Shown here: piece by piece, positions 38,991 through 47,923 of the stretch
Numbering within the stretch: position 1 is the first letter of the stretch
Layout: each line of letters begins with the position of its first letter
Source: Cytophagales bacterium
GTDB taxonomy: Bacteria; Bacteroidota; Bacteroidia; Cytophagales; Spirosomataceae
Assembly: GCA_013298125.1 (NCBI GenBank)
Contig: JAAFJP010000002.1
Location: 209,619 to 273,618, forward strand
DNA length: 64,000 nucleotides
Reading direction: 5' to 3'
Position numbers and translations under genes: made by a program
Notes under the pieces: generated by a model
The model's database searches: none
What the model saw: only the letters and a program-made list of their open reading frames with translations
What the model was told of the DNA's origin: nothing

Positions 38991-39929
38991 TTACCCCAAC
39001 ACCACAGGTCCCGCCTGATTAATTCCAGAAACATAACATTCTGAACCAATCCCAACTTTGGCAAAACCATCTTGCATTGCCTTTCCAACTCGATTGGCGG
39101 TAAATAAATCCTTCGACAAAGCAAACATGGAAGGTCCAGAACCTGAGATGGAACACCCCAAAGCTCCGTTTTCTAAGGCAGCATTTTTGACATCGTCAAA
39201 CTGTGGAATCAAGATAGAACGGATAGGTTCGATGATGACATCTACCAAACTTCTTGAAATTAAATCATAGTCGGGTAACATCAAACCTGCCACTAAACCC
39301 GCCACATTTCCCATTTGTGTAATGGTATTTTTCAAAGAAATTTCTCTTTTTAAAATATTACGAGCATCCTTCGTATTTACCTCTATGTGTGGGTGTACGA
39401 TGGTGGCATATAATTCTTTGGGAGTCTTTAATTGAATAATATCCAAAGGGTCATAAGAACGAATGACTACGAAGCCACCCATCAAACTTGGACCTACATT
39501 ATCAGCATGGGCAGCACCGCAAGCAATACGCTCACCTTCCATCGCAAATTTCAATAAGTCTTTCTGAATCAGAGGTTTGCCCATCAATTCATTAGCCGCA
39601 AAAACACCCGCAACCGCCGAAGCCGCCGACGAACCCAAACCCGAACCCAAAGGCATCAGTTTTTTAAGATTCATATCAAAACCTTGACTTTCAGCCCCAA
39701 TAAATTCTAAATATTTGAGAATGGCAATACCAGCCGTATTGCGTTCAGCCTCCAAAGGCAGACGACCATCATCACCTTCAATACTGAGGATTTTGACACC
39801 TTTTGAATTAGATTTTTTCAAGATGATTTCATCACCAGGATTATCAACGGCAAAACCGAAAATATCAAATCCGCAAGCCACATTTGCCACTGTTGCAGGG
39901 GCGAAAACTTTTATTGAGTTATTTGTCAT
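38991..39929 (-). CDS. thrB: Homoserine kinase
   Basis: Phosphorylates homoserine with ATP on the way to threonine. 312 residues. GHMP-kinase ATP loop LMPLGSGLGSSAASAVAG, N-terminal FAPATVANVACGFDIFGFAV, and C-terminal GALGCSISGSGPSMFAL. Its start overlaps the stop of the 173-residue gene upstream by 4 bases (ATGA). In many Bacteroidota thrA-thrB-thrC are contiguous; here thrA is 1.5 kb away with other genes between and no thrC is seen before 38991. Confidence 0.95.
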   Translation of the reverse strand: MTNNSIKVFAPATVANVACGFDIFGFAVDNPGDEIILKKSNSKGVKILSIEGDDGRLPLEAERNTAGIAILKYLEFIGAESQGFDMNLKKLMPLGSGLGSSAASAVAGVFAANELMGKPLIQKDLLKFAMEGERIACGAAHADNVGPSLMGGFVVIRSYDPLDIIQLKTPKELYATIVHPHIEVNTKDARNILKREISLKNTITQMGNVAGLVAGLMLPDYDLISRSLVDVIIEPIRSILIPQFDDVKNAALENGALGCSISGSGPSMFALSKDLFTANRVGKAMQDGFAKVGIGSECYVSGINQAGPVVLG

Positions 39930-40447
39930 TTAATGTTTAAAGTATCTTTATCAGCATGATACCACTCGTATTTTTTCAATTTTATTTTCAAAGATTGCAT
40001 AGACTCTGAATCTTTTTTTACTTCAAATTTCTTAGAGCTACTACCTATTATTCCACCTGTCGATGTCCCTAATGGTATAATCAGTAAGCCCATAGCAGCT
40101 CCTGTTAATGAGTTTTTTTGACCATCTGCAACTACTTTGCCTATCAAAATCGAAGCTCCCAAACCCACTATGATGCCTATTCCAACACTACCTCTTCTTC
40201 TTATGTACACCTGTTTGATTGAGCGATAGTCTATAAATCTTACTTGGGGTTTGTTATTTTCAGGGTTTTTAAAATCCCAACGAACATTATTAGGTAAAAT
40301 ATAAATCCCTTTTTCATCTACGTGATAAAAAAGCCCTTTTACCACTTTATCATCAAGCATAACAACTTTTGCTCTATACTGTTTCTGAGCTAATACAAAC
40401 GATAAGCATGAGAAAAATATAAGGATTGTTAGCAAAGATGCTTTCAT
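39926..40447 (-). CDS. Secreted/membrane protein, paralogue of the 40527 gene
   Basis: 173 residues with a signal peptide (LLTILIFFSCLSFVLAQ). Then KQYRAKVVMLDDKVVKGLFYHVDEKGIYILPN, a hydrophobic Gly-rich stretch (GIGIIVGLGASILIGKVVADG and GLLIIPLGTSTGGIIG, glycine-zipper-like), and a last segment LKIKLKKYEWYHADKD. I do not recognise a named family. It is a tandem duplicate of the next gene, with the same end (KKYEWY) and signal peptide. Confidence 0.72.
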   Translation of the reverse strand: MKASLLTILIFFSCLSFVLAQKQYRAKVVMLDDKVVKGLFYHVDEKGIYILPNNVRWDFKNPENNKPQVRFIDYRSIKQVYIRRRGSVGIGIIVGLGASILIGKVVADGQKNSLTGAAMGLLIIPLGTSTGGIIGSSSKKFEVKKDSESMQSLKIKLKKYEWYHADKDTLNIK

Positions 40448-40526
40448 AGATTTTGGAATTTATGTTTAAATGTAGGTCAAATTTTAATTTGGAAAGGTTT
40501 CACCAATTATATTTTTTACATATTTA

Positions 40527-41123
40527 CTATTTCAAAACACCTTCTTCGGCAGGATACCACTCGTATTTTTTTAATTCTGTTACTAAATCTTTAAAATTTG
40601 ATGAACGATTATCAATTTTATATTTAATGGGATAATGTCCTCCACCCCCAATTAGACTCCCTATTCCCGCTCCTCCGCTTGTTAAATATGGAACGAGTGT
40701 AACATAAGCCCCAAAAGCATTTAAACCAGGACTTGACAATGGAGTGGCTGAACTACTGGGGCTATATTGATAATTTCTGTTATAATTCTGGACAATGTTA
40801 TTAGCTATTATAACACCCGTGATTAAACCTATTGAAGCTCCAATAATCGCACCTTTGTTCTTCCTTGTTTTATCTTGGATTTTTAAATTTTTAATTTCTC
40901 TAAATTCAAAGAATTTAGCCTTTTTAAAATTAACATTCTTTTTTTTTCTATTCCATCCTATTTTTTTAGATAATAAATAAATACCATTAGAATCAACTCT
41001 CATCAAAATTCCTTTAATCCATTTTCTCTCTAATGTCTGAATTTTAGTGAGATATTTTCGTTGAGCCGATACAAACGATAAGCATGAGAATAATATAAGT
41101 ATTGTTAGCAAACATATTTTCAT
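40527..41123 (-). CDS. Secreted/membrane protein, paralogue of the 39926 gene
   Basis: 198 residues, signal peptide (LLTILILFSCLSFVSAQ), KYLTKIQTLERKWIKGILMRVDSNGIYLLS, a glycine-rich hydrophobic region (AIIGASIGLITGVIIAN and TSGGAGIGSLIGGGG), and the closing LKKYEWYPAEE. It shares domain order and ends with its neighbour. Function unknown. Located between thrA and thrB on the same strand, so possibly co-transcribed. Confidence 0.7.
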   Translation of the reverse strand: MKICLLTILILFSCLSFVSAQRKYLTKIQTLERKWIKGILMRVDSNGIYLLSKKIGWNRKKKNVNFKKAKFFEFREIKNLKIQDKTRKNKGAIIGASIGLITGVIIANNIVQNYNRNYQYSPSSSATPLSSPGLNAFGAYVTLVPYLTSGGAGIGSLIGGGGHYPIKYKIDNRSSNFKDLVTELKKYEWYPAEEGVLK

Positions 41124-41186
41124 AGATTTTGGGATTTATATTTAAATGTAGGACGGATTTCGTTTTGAAATGGTTGTTTAAACTTG

Positions 41187-41428
41187 TTACAATTCATCCA
41201 TCATTTCATCAGAAGTGGGTAGTTTTATCTTCCCTTGTTGATGTAATTTAACTTCATGCAAAGATTGTTTCAAGTCATTAACTAAATCTGGTCTCTCTTT
41301 AATTTTGAGTTCCTTTTCTCCTTTTCTTTATCCTTCGATTTTAAATATCTTTGAAACATATTTTTTATTTCCTCCAAACCAATTTCTTCCACGATTTCAT
41401 CATCTACTTCAATAATAAGTTGTGCCAT
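41187..41428 (-). pseudogene. Frameshifted antitoxin-like small gene
   Basis: From the ATG at 41428 the frame reads MAQLIIEVDDEIVEEIGLEE and on to KSKDKEKEKR, then leaves frame. A second frame resumes at ELKIKERPDLVNDLKQSLHE and ends ...GKIKLPTSDEMMDEL. Together they form a plausible ~80-residue protein whose tail (GKI-x-x-x-T/S-x-x-E-M/L-x-x-E-L) resembles small Bacteroidota antitoxins. The break lies in a purine-rich run near 41310-41325 (AAAGGAGAAAAGGAA). No toxin partner is next to it. A sequencing slip in the run is possible. Confidence 0.6.
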
Positions 41429-41463
41429 ATTTTCTAATCTTTTCCTTAAAGATAAACAAAAAC

Positions 41464-43920
41464 CTACCCCAAATAACTCCCAATTGCCACAATATCCGCA
41501 AACACACCCGAAGCCGTTACTTCTGCCCCTGCCCCTGGACCTTTAATGACCAATGGGCGGTCGTGGTAGCGTTTTGTGGTGAAGGAGATTACGTTATCTG
41601 CCCCGTCCATCATGTAAAATGGGTGCGTTTTTCCGATGCTTTTTACCCCAATATTTATTTTATTATTTTCTAAACAAGCGATAAATCTTAACACTTCTCC
41701 TTTGGCTTCGGCTTCGTTTACCATTGCTTCAAAATAGGCATTTGAGACTTCTAATTCCTTGAAAAAATCTTCTACGGTTGGGGCTTTTTCGCAGTTTTCT
41801 GGCAACAGTTTTTCAATCGTAACGTCCTCTGGTTCAAGACGTAAGCCAATTTCTCTACCCAAAATCAAAATCTTTCTTGCTACATCCATACCGCTCAAAT
41901 CTTCTCTTGGGTCGGGTTCGGTGTAGCCTTTTATTTTGGCTTCCATTACGATGTCAGCAAACTTAACCCCTGCCTTGAAATTATTGAAAATATAGGACAA
42001 AGTTCCAGATAAAACGCCTTCAATTTTTTCAAATCTATCTCCCGAAGAAATTAGACCTTGTAGCGTATTGATAACTGGCAAACCTGCCCCAACGTTGGTT
42101 TCGTACAAGAATTTTACGCCTTTTTTAAGTGCCGTTCTGTGCAATAAAGCGTAATCGTCATATCGTCCAGAATTGGCTACTTTATTTGGGGTTACTACGG
42201 AAATATTAGCTTCAAATAAGCCTAAATAAAAATTATGAATTTCTTTGTTTGCGGTACAATCTGCGAAGACAGAATTAGGTAAATTTAAACGTTTTGCCTC
42301 TTCCACAAACTCCCAAATCTCCGCTTTTTTACCTTTTGAATCTCGCTCATTTTCCCACGATGCTAAATCAATTCCTTGTGAATCAATGAGCATTTTTCGA
42401 GAGTTCATTACGCCTACCAAATTGACTTTCAAAGCTTTATATTTTGAAAGATAATTTTCTTGCCCTTGTAATTGTTCTAATAATGCTTTACCAATCAGAC
42501 CAGTTCCAACTAAGAAAAGATTTAAAGTTTTGGCTTGCGAGAAGAAGAACGAATCATGGATAACATTCAAGGCTTTTGAAATATCTTTCTTTTCAATCAC
42601 CACGGAAATATTCAATTCTGATGAACCTTGGGCGGTGGCTACAATGTTGATTCCGTTCTTTCCCAAAACCGAAAATAACTTCCCACTCACACCCGTATGA
42701 CGACGCATTCCTTCACCCACAACGGCAATTACCGACAGATTTTCTTGAATATCAATGCCTTCAACATCACCAACGGCAATCTCATTTTTGAATTCATTTT
42801 CCAAAATCGCCTTCACATTGGCAGTTGCCGATGGATTGATGGCGAAACAAATCGAGTGTTCTGAGGATGCCTGAGAAATGAGAACTACCGAAATTTCGTG
42901 CTTTGCCAAAACGGTAAATAATTTCGCAGAAACCCCCGCAACGCCAATCATTCCCGAACCTTGCAAATTGACCAAAGCCAAATTATCAATCGAAGATATT
43001 CCCGTAATAATGTACTCAGAAGGCTCTGCAACACGATTTACGACTGTCCCGATAAAATCTGGATTAAACGTATTGAGCACCCGAATGGGAATATTTTTGG
43101 AAAAAGCGGGTTGTAAGGAAGGCGGATAAATCACCTTCGCTCCGAAATGCGTCAATTCCATCGCCTCCGAATACGTGATAGTCGGGATGGTGAACGCATT
43201 TTTTACCTTGCGTGGGTCGGCGGTCATCATGCCGTCCACGTCTGTCCAAATTTCGATTTCTTGGGCATTCAAAGCCGCTCCGAAAATTGAACCTGTATAA
43301 TCTGAACCTCCCCGTCCGAGGGTTGTAGTTTCACCTTTTTCAGTCGAACCAATGAAACCCGTGATGAGTTGGAGCGATTTTGTTTTCGAGAAATAATCTT
43401 GAATCTGACGATTTGTTACCTCAAAATTCACGTTTGCAATGCCAAAATTATCATCAGTCTGAATCACTTTTCGAGCATCCAAATACTGGCAATCAACGCC
43501 TTGTGCATGGAGAATTTCGTAAATCAGGGTCGTAGAAAGTCGTTCTCCAAAGCTCACGATAAGGTCGGAGGTACGGGTAGAAATTTCACGAATCAACGAA
43601 ACGCCTTTCAATAAATCTTCTAATTCATTGATAATCGTACGAATATTGGCAAAAACTTTCGACTGAGATTTTACGTCAATTAATGCCCTCACGACCTCAA
43701 AATGACGGTTTTCGATTTCTTTAACGATGTCGAAATACGTACTCTCGTTCAAAGTAGCCAAACGACCCGCTTCAATGAGTTTGTTCGTAACGCCACCCAT
43801 CGCCGAGAAAACGGCAGCAATTTGTTCGCCTTGGGCTTGCTTGGCTTTGATGATATTTAATACCGACTGAATGCTGGCAACAGTCCCACAAGATGTTCCT
43901 CCGAATTTTAATACTTTCAT
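41464..43920 (-). CDS. thrA: Bifunctional aspartokinase I / homoserine dehydrogenase I
   Basis: First and third steps from aspartate towards threonine, methionine and related products. 818 residues, the usual length. Aspartokinase domain (MKVLKFGGTSCGT, GRGGSDYTGSIFGAAL, TDVDGMMTADPRKV), two ACT domains (LVNLQGSGMIGVAGV; ISVVLISQASSEHSI, NGINIVATAQGSSELNISVV), then homoserine dehydrogenase (LVGTGLIGKALLEQL, TPNKVANSGRYDDY, GVLSGTLSYIFN, EPDPREDLSGMDVARK). Probably feedback-regulated by threonine through the ACT pair. Single-gene position; thrB is downstream but separated. Confidence 0.97.
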   Translation of the reverse strand: MKVLKFGGTSCGTVASIQSVLNIIKAKQAQGEQIAAVFSAMGGVTNKLIEAGRLATLNESTYFDIVKEIENRHFEVVRALIDVKSQSKVFANIRTIINELEDLLKGVSLIREISTRTSDLIVSFGERLSTTLIYEILHAQGVDCQYLDARKVIQTDDNFGIANVNFEVTNRQIQDYFSKTKSLQLITGFIGSTEKGETTTLGRGGSDYTGSIFGAALNAQEIEIWTDVDGMMTADPRKVKNAFTIPTITYSEAMELTHFGAKVIYPPSLQPAFSKNIPIRVLNTFNPDFIGTVVNRVAEPSEYIITGISSIDNLALVNLQGSGMIGVAGVSAKLFTVLAKHEISVVLISQASSEHSICFAINPSATANVKAILENEFKNEIAVGDVEGIDIQENLSVIAVVGEGMRRHTGVSGKLFSVLGKNGINIVATAQGSSELNISVVIEKKDISKALNVIHDSFFFSQAKTLNLFLVGTGLIGKALLEQLQGQENYLSKYKALKVNLVGVMNSRKMLIDSQGIDLASWENERDSKGKKAEIWEFVEEAKRLNLPNSVFADCTANKEIHNFYLGLFEANISVVTPNKVANSGRYDDYALLHRTALKKGVKFLYETNVGAGLPVINTLQGLISSGDRFEKIEGVLSGTLSYIFNNFKAGVKFADIVMEAKIKGYTEPDPREDLSGMDVARKILILGREIGLRLEPEDVTIEKLLPENCEKAPTVEDFFKELEVSNAYFEAMVNEAEAKGEVLRFIACLENNKINIGVKSIGKTHPFYMMDGADNVISFTTKRYHDRPLVIKGPGAGAEVTASGVFADIVAIGSYLG

Positions 43921-44032
43921 TTATTTACTGTAAGGTTTTAGTGGTTAGATTATAGGTGTTAGTTTTTGGCTAACTTGCTTTTTTAAACCACTTGTATTTT
44001 TTTATTAATATTTTTTGATACCTTATTTTTTA

Positions 44033-44998
44033 TCAATAGTATTCGATTTTACGTTCACTAACTGTTGCTAATGTTCCATCTAATAAGAATGTTTCACACT
44101 TAATCCAATTACCGTTAGAGTCATACTTATATACCTTTGTGTAAGACCATTCTTTTTGGGCAATACCGTTTTCATCATATTTAATTTCCTTTATTTCATT
44201 ACCTTGTTAATCGAAATATGTAATTATTTTATAGGCATTGGGTCGATAGCTTTCACTTTTTATTTTTCTATACCATGAGTTGTATATATTAACTACTTTG
44301 TATGTAAAATTCCTCATATTATCATTAGTATATTCTACGTATTCTAAAAGATTACCTTTATGGTCATATTTATAAATACCATTACTTATAAAGGTATCTG
44401 GTGTTAATCTCCAAATACTACTGGTTAGCTTATCATTTTCGTATGTTTCTTCATGAAAGCCTTTCCCAACCTCTATTTCCTTTGATTTTGAAATATACTT
44501 TCTCGTGTATTTTATATAATTACTACTCATCTCTTGATACTCATGGATAGATTCATATACTGTATCTTTACCTTCCATATTTGTTCTCTTCATCCAAAAT
44601 CCCTCTTTACTAAAAAAATTGATTTGCCTTCCCCCTCCTGGAATAATCGAATCTGTACCAGAATAAAACTTTGATGTAACTTCTTTAAGATTATTAACAG
44701 AATCATACTTGTAATCTATTCCGCCTCTTCCTCCAAATTCATTCCCTCTTTTGTCAAATACCTTCTCAAATGCAGGTCCATCTGAAAAAAGCATTAATGC
44801 ATCCGAAACAAGTTGTTTAAAATATGTACTCTTTACTGATTTTACACTGCCTTTTAGATTATATAGCTTCCTATGAAGCTGATAACCTTCAAAACTTTTT
44901 TCAGCAACTTGGTCGTAACTATTAATGTCTCTTTTCTTTTCAGAACAACTTAAAAGAAAACCTATGAATAAAATATTGATAATGGTTTGATGTTTCAT
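44033..44998 (-). pseudogene. Predicted secreted/lipoprotein gene with an in-frame stop
   Basis: From the ATG at 44998 a signal-peptide-like start with a lipobox (LLSCS) leads into a protein with repeated (Y/F)-x-(Y)-(D) motifs such as YKYDSVNNLKEV and YKYDHKGNLLEYVEYTNDN, typical of YD/RHS-like or MORN-like tyrosine-rich repeats. After codon 263 (KIITYFD) there is a TAA, yet the same frame continues coherently for another 57 codons with the same repeat style (YDENGIAQKEWSYTKVYKYD, SNGNWIKCETFLLDG, ERKIEYY) to TGA at 44033. The full frame is 966 bp, exactly 322 codons with both stops. Either a recent nonsense mutation or a sequencing error. Confidence 0.7.
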
Positions 44999-45116
44999 AA
45001 TGGCTCAAATAATAAATTTAAAAATTGATAATAACTTCCCAAGAGCAAAGATACCAATTTCACCCCCTCCGCCCAAAATCCTACAAAACAATCATCTTCT
45101 ACAATGGTTTAAGTTT

Positions 45117-45183
45117 GTAGTACGGACAGCCTTGTCCGTGATGTTTCTCAATTAAACCTACGGACAAGGCTGTCCGTGGCTAC
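45117..45183. repeat. Inverted repeat with GTAG/CTAC ends and self-palindromic arms
   Basis: GTAG + TACGGACAGCCTTGTCCGT on the left and ACGGACAAGGCTGTCCGTGG + CTAC on the right. Each arm is a hairpin (ACGGACA/TGTCCGT). The GTAG beside a hairpin resembles REP elements moved by RAYT transposases. It directly precedes the DUF2237 gene. Confidence 0.8.
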
Positions 45184-45189
45184 ATATTT

Positions 45190-45696
45190 ATGAAAATCCT
45201 CATAACAACCGCATTGCTATTGATTTCGACTTTATCCATAGCACAAAACAAAAGCCTTGCCAATCAATCAAAACCTGGTTGTGGACCTGTGGCTGAAACA
45301 AATCTGAAAAAGAAAATGGAAAATCAAACGAAGAAAGACGAAAAAAATGTCTTGGGTACAGAACTCCAAATCGCAGGCATTTCTCCCATCACGGGTTTTT
45401 ATAGAGATGGTTTTTGTTCTACGGGAGCCGCCGATAGAGGAATTCACGTAGTGGCAGCCGTTGTTACGGATAAGTTTTTACAATATTCAAAAGCCCGTGG
45501 CAATGATTTAATCACGCCCTCACCAACCTACGGATTCCCAGGTTTGAAAGCGGGCGATAAATGGTGTTTGTGTGCCGCTCGTTGGAAAGAAGCCTACGAT
45601 GCAGGTGTTGCCCCACCCGTTGTGTTGGAAGCAACTCATGAAAAAGCCTTGGAATATGCTACTCTGGAAGAATTAAAAGGCGAAAAGATTAAATAG
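45190..45696 (+). CDS. DUF2237 protein with a signal peptide
   Basis: 168 residues. The last ~120 residues follow the DUF2237 pattern closely: NVLGTELQIAGISPITGFYRDGFC, STGAADRGIHVVAAVV, GNDLITPSPTYGFPGLKAGDKWCLCAARWKEAYDAGVAPPV and ATHEKALEY. Unusually it has a signal peptide (MKILITTALLLISTLSIAQ) and a linker, whereas most family members are cytoplasmic. So this is an exported form. Role unknown. Confidence 0.88.
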   Translation: MKILITTALLLISTLSIAQNKSLANQSKPGCGPVAETNLKKKMENQTKKDEKNVLGTELQIAGISPITGFYRDGFCSTGAADRGIHVVAAVVTDKFLQYSKARGNDLITPSPTYGFPGLKAGDKWCLCAARWKEAYDAGVAPPVVLEATHEKALEYATLEELKGEKIK

Positions 45697-45735
45697 GTAA
45701 GAACTTGTAAGAATTATTCGTTGTTAGTTTATTGT

Positions 45736-45823
45736 ACACGGATTTGAAGGATTGGACACGGATTATTTTATCTGTTTTATCCTATAAAGATAAAATCTGT
45801 GTCCAATCCCTTAAATCCGTGTT
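45736..45823. repeat. Inverted repeat of the ACACGGATT family
   Basis: ACACGGATTTGAAGGATTGG on the left and CCAATCCCTTAAATCCGTGT on the right, with ATAAAAT-type inner pairing. Same family as 10424 and 54323. Its right arm gives a false N-terminal extension to the following gene. Confidence 0.8.
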
Positions 45824-45849
45824 CCGTTACACGTTTTCCAATAAATACT

Positions 45850-46968
45850 ATGCTCGGCTATCGTTTTTCAGAATTCATACCCTCCGAACAGGAAGATGGC
45901 AAAAAAGCCAAGTTCGACCAATTGCTTGATATTTTCAATCAATTAATTACCATGACGGCGGGCAATGTCTCCGAGGCTTTGTCGTGGATTACGCAATTGG
46001 ATAAACAATATAACCTCACCGATGAATCTTACGGAATCGCCGATTTTATTCAAGATTTGAAGGATAAAGGCTATATCCGTGAAGAAAAAAACGAAGATGG
46101 CGAAGGGCAACAAGTCCTCACGGCAAAGGGAGAGCAATCTATCCGTAAGCAATCTTTGGATGAAATTTTTGGTAAATTAAAGAAAACCAATAATTCAGGC
46201 AATCACCGCACGCCCTACCAAGGTACAGGTGATGAGAACAATACTGACCGTCGAGAATTTCAATTTGGGGATTCGATGGAGCAAATCGCCATGACCGAAT
46301 CTATCCGTAACGCCCAGATTAACAACGGAGTAGAGAATTTTATGCTTACCGAAAATGACCTCGAAATCATGGACAAAGAGTATAAAGCTCAGACTTCCAC
46401 AGTTTTGATGATTGACATTTCGCACTCGATGATTCTTTACGGTGAAGACAGAATTACGCCCGCCAAAAAAGTAGCAATGGCAATGGCGGAACTGATTATG
46501 ACCAAATATCCGAAAGATACCTTGGACGTAATTGTCTTCGGAAATGATGCTTGGCAGATTCAAGTGCGTGATTTACCATATTTGGAAGTTGGACCATACC
46601 ACACCAATACCGTCGCAGGATTAGAATTAGCGATGGACTTATTGAGAAGAAGAAAGAATAAAAACAAGCAAATTTTTATGATTACGGACGGCAAACCCAC
46701 CTGTTTGAAAGAAGGAATCAAATATTATAAAAACTCGTTTGGCTTAGATAAAAAGATTCTGAACAAAACCCTTACGTTGGCAGCACAATGTCGTAGATTG
46801 AAAATTCCAGTAACCACTTTCATGATTGCGAGAGATCAATATCTAAAAGAATTTGTCCAAGAATTTACCAAAATCAACAACGGAAGAGCGTATTATTCTT
46901 CGTTAAAAGGACTTGGAGAGTTTATTTTTGAGGATTATGAGAAGAATCGAAAGAAGGATGTCAGGTAA
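45850..46968 (+). CDS. von Willebrand factor A domain protein (CoxE/ChlD-like)
   Basis: 372 residues from the ATG at 45850 (MLGYRFSEFIPS). The frame runs upstream to a GTG at 45799, but those 17 codons lie in a repeat. The vWA domain has a MIDAS motif (LMIDISHSMILYGEDR), then NTVAGLELAMDLLRRRKNKN and FMITDGKPT. The N-terminal half is alpha-helical and charged (FLQAS-like region, EEKNEDGEGQQVLTAKGEQSIR). Such proteins work with MoxR-type AAA+ ATPases in metal or cofactor insertion; none is adjacent. Strong terminator follows. Confidence 0.85.
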   Translation: MLGYRFSEFIPSEQEDGKKAKFDQLLDIFNQLITMTAGNVSEALSWITQLDKQYNLTDESYGIADFIQDLKDKGYIREEKNEDGEGQQVLTAKGEQSIRKQSLDEIFGKLKKTNNSGNHRTPYQGTGDENNTDRREFQFGDSMEQIAMTESIRNAQINNGVENFMLTENDLEIMDKEYKAQTSTVLMIDISHSMILYGEDRITPAKKVAMAMAELIMTKYPKDTLDVIVFGNDAWQIQVRDLPYLEVGPYHTNTVAGLELAMDLLRRRKNKNKQIFMITDGKPTCLKEGIKYYKNSFGLDKKILNKTLTLAAQCRRLKIPVTTFMIARDQYLKEFVQEFTKINNGRAYYSSLKGLGEFIFEDYEKNRKKDVR

Positions 46969-47006
46969 CAAAAAGTCCTCAGAAATCAATTCTGAGGACT
47001 TTTTTA
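46969..47006. terminator. Bidirectional terminator
   Basis: AAAAAGTCCTCAGAA / TTCTGAGGACTTTTTT; serves the vWA gene and the convergent brx gene. Confidence 0.9.
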
Positions 47007-47025
47007 TTGATAATTAGTTGTAAAT

Positions 47026-47439
47026 CTAACAAAACTCCTCAAAAACTCCTTCCAAGTGCGTAGCAATAATCTCAGCCGAACGACCTTCGATATGATGACG
47101 CTCTACCATGTGTACCAACTCACCGTCTTTAAAGAAAGCAACCGCTGGTGATGATGGAGGATAAGGTAATGTATATTCACGAGCTTTGGCAGTAGCTTCT
47201 TGATCAACACCTGCAAAAACAGTTACTAAATGGTCTGGTTTTTTCTCAGAATTCCAAACGGCTTCTTTCACGCCTGGACGAGCCGTGCGTGCCGAACAAC
47301 CACAAACTGAGTTGATAAACATCAAAGTTGTGCCTTTTTCAGCCATGATTGCCTCAACTTCTGAGGCTGATTTTAATTCTTGAAATCCTCCTTCTGCAAT
47401 ATCCGCACGCATAGGAGCTACTAAATGTTCTGGGTACAT
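47026..47439 (-). CDS. BrxA/BrxB-family bacilliredoxin
   Basis: 137 residues. The CGC motif is C46-G47-C48 (NSVCGCSART), the site that removes bacillithiol from S-bacillithiolated proteins in Bacillus. N-terminal YPEHLVAPMRADIAEGGF is the family start. Cytoplasmic. Whether this organism makes bacillithiol cannot be told here. It is about 165 bp after the sufT-like gene on the same strand, in a region with an AATTTGAAAATT-word repeat. Confidence 0.9.
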   Translation of the reverse strand: MYPEHLVAPMRADIAEGGFQELKSASEVEAIMAEKGTTLMFINSVCGCSARTARPGVKEAVWNSEKKPDHLVTVFAGVDQEATAKAREYTLPYPPSSPAVAFFKDGELVHMVERHHIEGRSAEIIATHLEGVFEEFC

Positions 47440-47604
47440 ATCTTTTTAATTTGAAAATTTTGAAACGGGCGGCGAACCGCTTGATTAATTTGAAAATAAA
47501 ATTTAGCCGTTTTCAAATGTATTATTTAAAATCAACAGTTCTTAAATTTAAAAAGTGCCAAAATAATTTTCAAATCAGCACATTTTCAAATTACCAAATT
47601 GCTC

Positions 47605-47916
47605 CTACATAAATCCAAGTTCCAATTTGGCTACTTCCGACATCATATCTTGTGAATAAGGTGGGTCGAAAGTTAGTTCAATACTAACATCTGAAACGCC
47701 TTCAATTTCTTTAATCTTTCCTTCAATTTCCGCAGGGATTGCCTCTGCCGATGGACAAGAAGGTGAGGTCAAAGTCATCAAAACATAAACATTATTGACT
47801 GGGAATATTTTTATATCATAAATCAAGCCTAATTCATAGACATTCACAGGAATCTCAGGGTCATAAACCTCACTGATGGCTTTGATTACGGCTTCTTTTA
47901 ATTCTAATTCTGACAT
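47605..47916 (-). CDS. SUF-associated DUF59/MIP18 protein (SufT-like)
   Basis: 103 residues. Fe-S cluster assembly or transfer helper. Family signature: VYDPEIPVNVYELGLIYDI near the N-terminus and SPSCPSAEAI with Cys54. Ends the SUF operon, 7 bp after sufE. C-terminus (DPPYSQDMMSEVAKLELGF) is as usual for DUF59. Confidence 0.93.
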   Translation of the reverse strand: MSELELKEAVIKAISEVYDPEIPVNVYELGLIYDIKIFPVNNVYVLMTLTSPSCPSAEAIPAEIEGKIKEIEGVSDVSIELTFDPPYSQDMMSEVAKLELGFM

Positions 47917-47923
47917 TTTTATT

